Positions 1 to 6,788 of a DNA stretch of 64,000 bases are shown here, piece after piece. The position numbers and the translations under genes were made by a program. The notes beneath the pieces are model-generated. The model was given only the letters and a program-made list of their open reading frames with translations, was not told the DNA's origin and did not search any database. The first letter of the stretch is position 1. Every line of letters begins with the position of its first letter. The stretch covers positions 620,001-684,000 of the forward strand of contig JAXLQV010000002.1 of the NCBI GenBank assembly GCA_046331465.1, read 5' to 3'. This DNA comes from UBA5066 sp046331465. Its GTDB lineage: Bacteria > Acidobacteriota > Thermoanaerobaculia > UBA5066.

Positions 1-107
1 ACCTTCCTCAGGTTCGGCTTGAACTGCCGGTTCGAGACGTTGTGGGCGTGGCTGACACGGCGCCCGGCGACCGGGGCCTTTCCGCAGACATCACACATCT
101 GGGGCAT
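1..107 (-). CDS. rpmB: 50S ribosomal protein L28 (5' part only)
   Basis: The first 35 or so codons of L28 are visible on the minus strand; the gene runs off the left edge. The visible protein begins MPQMCDVCGKAPVAGRRVSH and continues with the NVSNRQFKPNL segment typical of L28. A CxxC pair (C5, C8) near the N-terminus suggests the zinc-binding form of the protein. L28 is a structural protein of the large ribosomal subunit. The start is the ATG at 107-105, and a good promoter lies about 90 bases upstream. It diverges from the pilus operon. Confidence 0.93.
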   Translation of the reverse strand, partial: MPQMCDVCGKAPVAGRRVSHAHNVSNRQFKPNLRK

Positions 108-194
108 GGGGCGGCTCCCTCTGATTCCTGAACGCGATTTCCGGCGGCATCCCGTCCCGACCATCGGAGCGGGTTCGAGCCGCCGGAACTGCGA

Positions 195-223
195 CTTATA
201 GCGCTCATCGCGCCCCCTGTCCA
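195..223 (-). promoter_or_regulatory. Promoter for rpmB
   Basis: On the minus strand a -35 box TGGACA (223-218) and a -10 box TATAAG (200-195) are separated by exactly 17 bases. Transcription would start near 188 and give a leader of about 80 bases before the rpmB ATG. The match is close to the housekeeping sigma consensus; that it drives rpmB is inferred from position. Confidence 0.65.
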
Positions 224-248
224 GAGGGTTTTCGCCCTTTTCGAGTCC

Positions 249-278
249 TTGACAGTCTTCGGCGACCCGCGCAACATA
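249..278 (+). promoter_or_regulatory. Possible promoter for pilMNOPQ
   Basis: A perfect -35 hexamer TTGACA lies at 249-254. The best -10 candidate is AACATA at 273-278 with an 18-base spacer, which is a weak match. It sits about 80 bases before the pilM GTG and is the only recognisable promoter in the divergent rpmB-pilM gap. Confidence 0.4.
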
Positions 279-355
279 GCGGCCACAAAGGCTTTATTCA
301 GCTCGTGCCAGGGCGTCGCGTCGGTTCCGGAACGTAGAGGGAGGGAGACCGCACC

Positions 356-1411
356 GTGTTGTTCCGCAAGGCCAAGAACCTCGTCGGTCTCGACATCGGC
401 TCTTCCGCCGTCAAGCTGGTCGAGCTCAAGGCAGGCAAAGAGGGAAAGTTCCAGCTCGTCAAGGCCGGGCTGGAGAACCTCTCGCCGGAGGCGATCGTCG
501 ACGGCGCCATCATGGACTCGTCGCTCGTCGTCGAGACGATCTCCCGGCTCCTCGCCTCGACAGGGGTCAAGAACTCGAACGTGGCCGTCTCCGTCTCGGG
601 CCACTCGGTCATCGTCAAGAAGATCCAGCTGCCGACGATGCCCGAGGAGGAGCTCTCCGAGTCGATCCGCTGGGAGGCGGAGCAGTACGTCCCGTTCGAC
701 ATCAACGACGTCTACCTCGACTACGTCGTCCTCGACCCGGGCGCCCCGGGCGAGACGATGGGCGTCCTCCTCGTGGCCGCGAAGAAGGAGAAGGTCGACG
801 ACTACAAGAACGTCGTCACGCAGGCCGGGCGCGTGCCCGGGCTCGTCGACGTCGACGTCTTCGCCCTGCAGAACTGCTACGAGGTGAACTACGGCCTCGA
901 CCCGACGCGCGTCGTGGCCCTCGTGAACATCGGCGCCTCCGTCATGAACGTCAACATCCTCGCGAGCGGGCAGACGGTCTTCTGGCGGGACATCACGTTC
1001 GGCGGGAACCAGTTCACGGACGCCCTGCAGAAGGCCTTCTCGCTGAACTTCGAGCAGGCCGAGGCCCTGAAGAGGGGCGAGGCGGTCGGCGGGCAGTCGG
1101 CGCAGAGCATCCAGCCCGTGCTCACCGGCGTCTGCGAGGACGTGGCCGGGGAGCTGCAGAAGACGATCGACTTCTTCCACGCGACCTCCGGATCCGACAA
1201 GGTCGACACGATCGTCCTCTCGGGCGGCGGCTCGCGCGTGGCCCACCTCGACGAGGTGCTGAAGGAGAAGTTCGGCCTCCCCGTCGAGATCATGAACCCG
1301 TTCCGCTCCGTCACCGCCGACGACCGCGCCGTCGACCCCGCGTGGCTGTCGGAGAACGGTCCGTCGCTGGCGATCGGCGTCGGCCTCGCCGTGCGAAAGC
1401 TCGGCGAGTGA
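356..1411 (+). CDS. pilM: Type IV pilus assembly ATPase-like protein PilM
   Basis: 351 residues, the usual size for PilM. It is an actin/FtsA-like cytoplasmic protein that binds the N-terminal tail of PilN and links the inner-membrane alignment complex to the pilus motor. Actin-fold motifs are visible: the phosphate-1 loop GLDIGSSAVKLVEL (residues 11-24), a second phosphate-type segment NIGASVMNVNIL near 190, and the adenosine-type motif IVLSGGGSRVAHL near 285. The start is the GTG at 356 (MLFRKAKNLVGLDIG), because the nucleotide fold begins immediately after it. It heads pilMNOPQ, with 13 bases to pilN and a GGAGGAGG ribosome-binding site between them. Confidence 0.95.
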   Translation: MLFRKAKNLVGLDIGSSAVKLVELKAGKEGKFQLVKAGLENLSPEAIVDGAIMDSSLVVETISRLLASTGVKNSNVAVSVSGHSVIVKKIQLPTMPEEELSESIRWEAEQYVPFDINDVYLDYVVLDPGAPGETMGVLLVAAKKEKVDDYKNVVTQAGRVPGLVDVDVFALQNCYEVNYGLDPTRVVALVNIGASVMNVNILASGQTVFWRDITFGGNQFTDALQKAFSLNFEQAEALKRGEAVGGQSAQSIQPVLTGVCEDVAGELQKTIDFFHATSGSDKVDTIVLSGGGSRVAHLDEVLKEKFGLPVEIMNPFRSVTADDRAVDPAWLSENGPSLAIGVGLAVRKLGE

Positions 1412-1424
1412 CGGAGGAGGCCAC

Positions 1425-2099
1425 ATGATCAAGATCAACCTCCTCTCCGAAGCCAAACCGGCCAAGAAGAAGAAGGGCGTGGCGGCGCTCGGCGGCGCCG
1501 GTCGCCTGAACCTCATCCTGATCCTGGGCGGGCTCCTCATCGGCCTCCTCGTCGTGGGGGTCCAGTGGTGGGTCGAGTCCGCGCGCCTGAAGGAGCAGGA
1601 GGAGAAGAACCGCCTCGCTCAGCAGGAGGTCACCCGCCTCGAGGCGGTCCTCAAGGAGGTCGCCGACTTCGAGGACAAGAAGGCGAAGCTCCAGAAGAAG
1701 GTCGACCTCATCAACAACCTCAAGGCGAACCAGCGCGGGCCCGTCCGGCTGATGGACGAGGTCTCGAACGCCCTCCCGGACCTCCTCTGGCTCGACCGGA
1801 TGGAGCTCAAGGGGGACCTCATCGCGATCGACGGGAAGGCGCTGAACCCGCCCGCCGTCGCGAACTTCCTCGAGAACCTCAAGCGGGTCCCGTCCTTCCA
1901 GGAGCCGAAGGTCACCTCGATCAGCGCGGCGACCGCCGGCTCGGCGAACCTCTACAACTTCCAGCTCTCGTTCGTCTTCGCGAACCTCGACCGGACCCAG
2001 TTCGAGACGGCCGCCGCGGCCGCGGGCGGTACCGCCGCCCCGGCGCCCGGCGCTCCCGCCGCGCCCGGCGCTCCCGCCGCGGCCGGCGCGAGGAAGTGA
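1425..2099 (+). CDS. pilN: Type IV pilus inner-membrane protein PilN
   Basis: 224 residues. PilN is a bitopic inner-membrane protein that pairs with PilO and docks on PilM through its cytoplasmic N-terminus. The conserved PilM-binding tail is present as MIKINLLSEA at residues 1-10. One membrane helix follows at about 28-48, then a charged coiled coil (about 52-100) and a periplasmic ferredoxin-like domain. The C-terminus carries an Ala/Pro/Gly-rich tail of about 30 residues that is not part of the core fold. The ATG start has a GGAGGAGG site upstream. Confidence 0.94.
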   Translation: MIKINLLSEAKPAKKKKGVAALGGAGRLNLILILGGLLIGLLVVGVQWWVESARLKEQEEKNRLAQQEVTRLEAVLKEVADFEDKKAKLQKKVDLINNLKANQRGPVRLMDEVSNALPDLLWLDRMELKGDLIAIDGKALNPPAVANFLENLKRVPSFQEPKVTSISAATAGSANLYNFQLSFVFANLDRTQFETAAAAAGGTAAPAPGAPAAPGAPAAAGARK

Positions 2100-2109
2100 G
2101 GGGGCGGAC

Positions 2110-2790
2110 GTGGCGATCGAACTGAAGCAGCTCGAAGACAAGCCCTGGTACTACGGCCTCGCCATCGGAGTCGCTTTCGCGGGGGGCCTCTGGGCCATCG
2201 CGAACTGGCAGTACCCGAGCTTCACGGAAATGCAGAAGCGCCTCGCCGGGCTCAAGGGCGAGTACGCCCAGCTCCAGGAGAAGATCGAGCGCGGGCGCGT
2301 CGCCGAGCGACGGCTCCCTCAGCTCCGCGAGGAGGTCCGGCGGATCGAGCTCGACCTGAACCGCCTCCTCGAGATCCTCCCGACGAAGCGGAACACCGAG
2401 GAGCTCATCAAGAAGCTCGAGGCCCTCACGCGGCAGGGCGACTTCATGCTGAAGTCCTTCACGCCCAAGGACTACGTCAACAAGGACTTCTACGCCGAGT
2501 GGCCGATCGACATCCAGCTCGACGGCTCGTACCACAACCTCGCGCTGTTCTTCGACAAGATGGCGAGGTTCTCGCGGATCATCAACGTCGAGTCGCTCCT
2601 GATGCAGGGCCGCCAGGACGCGCGCCTCGGCAGGACGATCTCGGCGAACTTCACGCTGAAGACGTTCATCTACCTCGGGGACCAGCAGGCGGCACCCGGG
2701 CCGGGCGCCGGCGCTCCGCAGGGAGGCCCGCCTCCGGCGGCGCCCGTCGGGCCGGTCCCGTCCGGCGCGAACCGCGGGGGAGGTCTCTGA
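2110..2790 (+). CDS. pilO: Type IV pilus inner-membrane protein PilO
   Basis: 226 residues, starting at a GTG. It has the same architecture as PilN: a single membrane helix at about 13-33, a coiled coil at about 37-95 and a periplasmic domain ending with the FTLKTFIYL strand. PilO heterodimerises with PilN and contacts PilP in the periplasm. A Gly/Pro/Ala-rich tail of about 35 residues follows the core. Its TGA (2788-2790) shares one base with the pilP ATG, so the two are probably translationally coupled. Confidence 0.93.
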   Translation: MAIELKQLEDKPWYYGLAIGVAFAGGLWAIANWQYPSFTEMQKRLAGLKGEYAQLQEKIERGRVAERRLPQLREEVRRIELDLNRLLEILPTKRNTEELIKKLEALTRQGDFMLKSFTPKDYVNKDFYAEWPIDIQLDGSYHNLALFFDKMARFSRIINVESLLMQGRQDARLGRTISANFTLKTFIYLGDQQAAPGPGAGAPQGGPPPAAPVGPVPSGANRGGGL

Positions 2791-3296
2791 TGAAGAGAGC
2801 GTTCACGGCGATGGCGCTGACCGGCGCCGCGGCCCTCCTCCTCGCACCGCTCGCCCTCGGCCAGGCGCCCCCGCCCCCGGCGGCGCCGGCCGCGCCTCCG
2901 GCCGACGCCGGGATCGCGGTCCCGGTCCCGGGCGAGCAGGACACCTCGGCCCCGGCCTACGCCTACGAGGTCCGGGGCCGCCGCGACCCGTTCCGCTCGC
3001 TCCTCCTCAGGACCCAGGACGACAAGGACCGGCAGAGGCCCCCCGGCGTCGCCGGGATGCTCGTCGAGGAGCTCGAGCTCCAGGGGACGATCCGCTCGAA
3101 GCAGGGATGGATCGCGATGATGAGGGGCGGAGACAACCGTTCGTACCTGCTCCGTAAGGGAACCGTCGTGTTCGACGGCGAGGTCATGGAGATCGGCCCG
3201 ACCGAGGTCGTGTTCCGGCAGAACGTCAACGACCCGACGAGCCCGAAGCCCTTCCGGGACGTCGTCAAGGCGCTGGCCCTCCAGGCGAAGCCGTGA
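2790..3296 (+). CDS. pilP: Type IV pilus protein PilP
   Basis: 168 residues from the ATG at 2790. PilP connects the PilN/PilO periplasmic domains to the N0 domain of the PilQ secretin. The family signature RGRRDPFRSLL follows a signal peptide and a Pro/Ala-rich linker; the C-terminal half is a small beta domain with two ELxLQGTIR/GWIAMM-type strands. Most PilP proteins are lipoproteins, but here the signal (residues 1-24, ending ALGQA) has no cysteine, so the protein should be soluble or held by its partners. It overlaps pilO by one base, and its stop overlaps a GTG at 3293. Confidence 0.93.
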   Translation: MKRAFTAMALTGAAALLLAPLALGQAPPPPAAPAAPPADAGIAVPVPGEQDTSAPAYAYEVRGRRDPFRSLLLRTQDDKDRQRPPGVAGMLVEELELQGTIRSKQGWIAMMRGGDNRSYLLRKGTVVFDGEVMEIGPTEVVFRQNVNDPTSPKPFRDVVKALALQAKP

Positions 3297-3382
3297 GCGA
3301 AGGAAGATCGATGAGGACCAAGACCACCTGCCTCGAACCCGGTCAGCCCTCGGGCACCTCGAACCTCGCGTGGGGAGGAACC

Positions 3383-6142
3383 ATGTTTCGAACTGGAAGG
3401 TTCTCGGCACCCGGGCTCGCGGGTCTCCTCGTCGCGGCCCTCGCGGCCGCGGGCTGCTCCTCGCAGCCCGGACCCGCGGTCAGCGTCGCGCCCGGAGCCA
3501 CCGCATCGTCGTCCTCGGCGGCGCCGGTCGTCCTGACCGGGGTCTCGCTCCTGACCGACGGCGACGCTCCCCGCCTCCTCCTTTCCGCCGAGGGAGGGTC
3601 GCTCCAGCCGATGGTCTACGCGCGCGAGGGGTCGAAGACGCTCGTCGTCGACCTCCCCGGCACGGTCGTCCGGCCGGGCCTCGAGCCGCCGCGCGCCGAC
3701 GGGACCGTCCTCTCGCAGCTCGGGATGAGGTCCTTCACGGAGCTCGGTCAGCCCCAGGTCCGCTTCGAGCTGACGGGGCGGAAGGCCCTGGAGGCGAAGG
3801 TCTCCGGCGACCCGGGCTCGCACGCGATGTCGGTCGCTCTCATCTCGCTCCCCGAGGAGCCGGCGATCGCGGCCGCCCCGGTGCCGCCGCTCCCCGCGGC
3901 CACGGTGGCCGAGAGCCGTCCGGAGCCCACCCCGGTCGAGCCGGCGGCGGCGTCCGCCACCGTCGCGGCCGGGACCCCGGTCGTCGTCGCGCAGCACGCG
4001 GCCACGGGCCGGCCGGCGACGCGCCTCTCCAGGGTCGACGCCCGCCGGAAGGACGGGTCGCTCTCCGTGAAGCTCGAAGGAGACGGCGAGCTCTCCTACG
4101 AGGCGTTCACCCTGGCCGACCCGCCGCGGTTCGTCCTCGACCTGACGGGCGTGAGGAACGCCTCCGGCTTCAAGACCCAGAACGTCTCGGGCGCCGACGT
4201 GGCCCGCGTGCGCGTCTCCCAGTTCCGCACCGAGCCGACCGCGGTCACCCGCGTCGTCTTCGACCTCGCCGGGGAGAGCCTCCCGGTCGTGCGCCAGAGC
4301 GGCTCCGGCGTCGTCGTCTCGTTCGGCTCGCCGGCGGCGGCCCCTTCCGCACCGGTGGCGGTCGCGTCGGCCCCGGCTCCGAAGTCCCCGGCCGCTGCGG
4401 CCGCGGCGGTTCCCGCCGCGGGATCCTACGAGGCCCACGAGGCGGACGACTCCCGTGAGCCGGTCGTCGCCGTGCCGGCGACCGTGGCGAAGGCCGAGCC
4501 GGCCCCCGCTCCGGCGGCGCCCCCGGTCGCCGTCGCCGAGGCGGCCCCGATCGTCGTTCCCGAGGAGCCGGCCCACGCGTCTCCGGCCCCCGCCCCCGCC
4601 CCGGCCGCGGTCCCCGCCCCGCCCGTCGTGACGGTCGCGGCCGCGCCCGCCCCTGTTACGGCCCCTGCCCCGGCCGTGGCCCCGCCCCCGGCGGCAGCCG
4701 CCCCTCGCGTCGCCTCGGTCGAGGCGACGGCCGCTCCGACCGTCGCGATGGCCTCCCCCGAGGTCGCGATCCCGGTGAGCGCCCCTGCGCCGAAGCCGGT
4801 GCGCAGGAAGGTCTCCGCCGACGACCGGGCCCTCCTCGAGGCGGCCGAGACGCTCGCGGCGCAGCAGGAGTCGCAGGCCCAGCCCAAGGACATCTCGAAC
4901 CCGTTCGAGTCGCGCTCCATCGGCCAGACGGACCGCCAGTACACGGGCGAGCCGCTCACCCTGAACCTCAAGGACGCGGACATCAAGGACACGCTCCAGA
5001 AGTTCAGCGAGCTGACGAACCTCAACATCGTCCTCGACCCGGACGTCCGCGGCACGGTCACCGTCTCGCTGACGGACATCCCGTGGGACCAGGCGCTCGA
5101 GCTGATCCTCAAGATCAACGGCCTCGGGTACGTCCTCGAGGGGAACGTGATGCGGATCGCCTCGACGGGCAAGCTCGCCTCGGAGGAGGCGGCGCGCCAG
5201 GCGCTCCTCCGCGCTCAGGAGAACAACCGCCCGACGAAGACGGTCATCCAGAAGCTCTCCTACGCAACGGCCACCTCGACGGCCGCCACGGCCAAGAAGG
5301 TGATGTCGTCCCGCGGAGACATCTTCGTCGACGACCGGTCGAACCTCCTCATCATCAAGGAGCTCCCGGAGTACCTGCCGACGGTCCTCGACCTCGTCAA
5401 GAGCCTCGACACGCCCGTCCCGCAGGTCATGATCGAGGCCCGGATCGTCGAGGCGACGCGGACCTTCAGCCGGCAGCTCGGCATCGACTGGTCCTTCAAC
5501 GCCGTGTCGAGCCAGGCGACCGGGAACACGACGGGGCTCATCTTCCCGAACAGCGGTGCCGTGGCCGGGACCGTCTCGCTCCCGAACGGACCCCAGGTCC
5601 TCAAGGCGAGCCTCGTGAACGTCCTCGACACGTTCCGGCTCGACGCCGCGCTCTCGGCGGCCGAGGCGCACGGCCTCGCCAAGATCATCTCCTCGCCGAA
5701 GATCCTGACCCAGACGAACCGGGCCGCGTCGGTCCAGTCGGGCTTCCAGATCCCGGTCCAGACGACGGTCAACAACACCACGACCGTCCTCTACATCGAC
5801 GCCACCCTCCGCCTCGACGTCACGCCGCAGATCACCGCCGAGGGAACGGTCATCCTCGACGTGAAGATCCAGAGGCGCGAGCCCGCGCCGGGGACGAACG
5901 TGACGGGAGGCCAGAACGTCCCGCTCATCACCCGCGACGCCGCGACGCGCCTGATGGTCCGCGACGGCGGCACCGGGATGATCGCCGGCATCTTCAAGCT
6001 CACGGCGAACGACGGCCAGAACATGATCCCGGGCCTTTGGAAGATCCCGCTGCTGGGCGCCCTCTTCCGAAACACGACGACGTCCGAGACGACGGACGAG
6101 CTGATGATCTTCATCACCCCCCGCGTGATGAAGGCGCTCTGA
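3383..6142 (+). CDS. pilQ: Type IV pilus outer-membrane secretin PilQ
   Basis: 919 residues from ATG 3383. PilQ forms the outer-membrane ring through which the pilus passes. In order: a lipoprotein-like signal with cysteine in LAAAGCSS; two AMIN-type beta domains (about 50-150 and 210-315) that bind peptidoglycan; a long Ala/Pro/Val-rich linker (about 320-480); the STN/N0 domain (about 520-600); an N1/NolW domain (about 615-690); and the secretin beta-barrel (about 695-919), ending in the conserved VPLLGxLFR-type region (KIPLLGALFRNTTTSE) and ELMIFITPRVM. The ATG at 3383 is preferred over a GTG at 3293 because GGGGAGGAA sits just before it and the signal peptide follows at once. The lipobox is unusual for PilQ. 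Confidence 0.95.
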   Translation: MFRTGRFSAPGLAGLLVAALAAAGCSSQPGPAVSVAPGATASSSSAAPVVLTGVSLLTDGDAPRLLLSAEGGSLQPMVYAREGSKTLVVDLPGTVVRPGLEPPRADGTVLSQLGMRSFTELGQPQVRFELTGRKALEAKVSGDPGSHAMSVALISLPEEPAIAAAPVPPLPAATVAESRPEPTPVEPAAASATVAAGTPVVVAQHAATGRPATRLSRVDARRKDGSLSVKLEGDGELSYEAFTLADPPRFVLDLTGVRNASGFKTQNVSGADVARVRVSQFRTEPTAVTRVVFDLAGESLPVVRQSGSGVVVSFGSPAAAPSAPVAVASAPAPKSPAAAAAAVPAAGSYEAHEADDSREPVVAVPATVAKAEPAPAPAAPPVAVAEAAPIVVPEEPAHASPAPAPAPAAVPAPPVVTVAAAPAPVTAPAPAVAPPPAAAAPRVASVEATAAPTVAMASPEVAIPVSAPAPKPVRRKVSADDRALLEAAETLAAQQESQAQPKDISNPFESRSIGQTDRQYTGEPLTLNLKDADIKDTLQKFSELTNLNIVLDPDVRGTVTVSLTDIPWDQALELILKINGLGYVLEGNVMRIASTGKLASEEAARQALLRAQENNRPTKTVIQKLSYATATSTAATAKKVMSSRGDIFVDDRSNLLIIKELPEYLPTVLDLVKSLDTPVPQVMIEARIVEATRTFSRQLGIDWSFNAVSSQATGNTTGLIFPNSGAVAGTVSLPNGPQVLKASLVNVLDTFRLDAALSAAEAHGLAKIISSPKILTQTNRAASVQSGFQIPVQTTVNNTTTVLYIDATLRLDVTPQITAEGTVILDVKIQRREPAPGTNVTGGQNVPLITRDAATRLMVRDGGTGMIAGIFKLTANDGQNMIPGLWKIPLLGALFRNTTTSETTDELMIFITPRVMKAL

Positions 6143-6160
6143 GGCCGGGACACGGAGCCG

Positions 6161-6745
6161 ATGATGAAGAACCGATTCCCTCTCGCCGCCACCCTCCTGA
6201 TCGGAGTCCTCGCCGTGGCCGGCTGCTCGTCGAACACGCAGGGGGACGACGCCTCGCCCGTCTACCTGTCCGTGTCCTACGACCTGCTCCCGGAATCGTG
6301 GAACGTCGGCAGCGGCTTGCCGCTGCAGTTCGACACGACGAAGCTCACCTCGGTCCTGAAGGCGCCGCTGCAGGGCACCTCGAGCTACCTCGACACGCGG
6401 CTCGAGGACTACGTCGTCGAGTGGCAGAGGATCGACGGCGGGACGAAGGTCCCCGACTCCGAGACCTTCGGCGGGAACGTCCTGATCCCGGCCGGGGGAG
6501 TCTCGACGCTGAGCAACTACCCGTACATGACCCGGACGGCCCTCACGCGGCCTCCGCTCGACCAGCTGCTCCCGTTCAACGGCGGGATCGACCGGGAGAC
6601 GGGGCGGAGCGAGATCCGCTGCCGGGCGACGGTGACCTACCGTGGGCGGACCCTCTCCGGCCAGCCCGTCCGGGGCACTGGCACCTTCGGCATGGCGTTC
6701 CTCTACAACGGCGCGACGCAGACCGTCGTGGGCCGTCCGAACTGA
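6161..6745 (+). CDS. Predicted lipoprotein of unknown function
   Basis: 194 residues; I do not recognise a family. A clear lipoprotein signal is present (MMKNRFPLAATLL, then LAVAGCSS with Cys at residue 22), so the mature protein is expected in the outer or inner membrane facing the periplasm. The rest looks beta-rich with few cysteines. It starts 18 bases after pilQ and is probably in the pilus operon, which suggests a role at the cell surface or in pilus assembly; that is inference only. An ATG at 6164 is an equally possible start. Confidence 0.75.
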   Translation: MMKNRFPLAATLLIGVLAVAGCSSNTQGDDASPVYLSVSYDLLPESWNVGSGLPLQFDTTKLTSVLKAPLQGTSSYLDTRLEDYVVEWQRIDGGTKVPDSETFGGNVLIPAGGVSTLSNYPYMTRTALTRPPLDQLLPFNGGIDRETGRSEIRCRATVTYRGRTLSGQPVRGTGTFGMAFLYNGATQTVVGRPN

Positions 6746-6788
6746 GGGCCGCATGACGAAGGTGCGTGGAAACTCCGAGGTGAAAGCG

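Noticed and set aside
3293..3382. pilQ start at GTG 3293, overlapping the pilP stop as GTGA
   Set aside because: The overlap fits the local style, but it would place 30 residues without signal character before the lipoprotein signal. The ATG at 3383 has an excellent ribosome-binding site.
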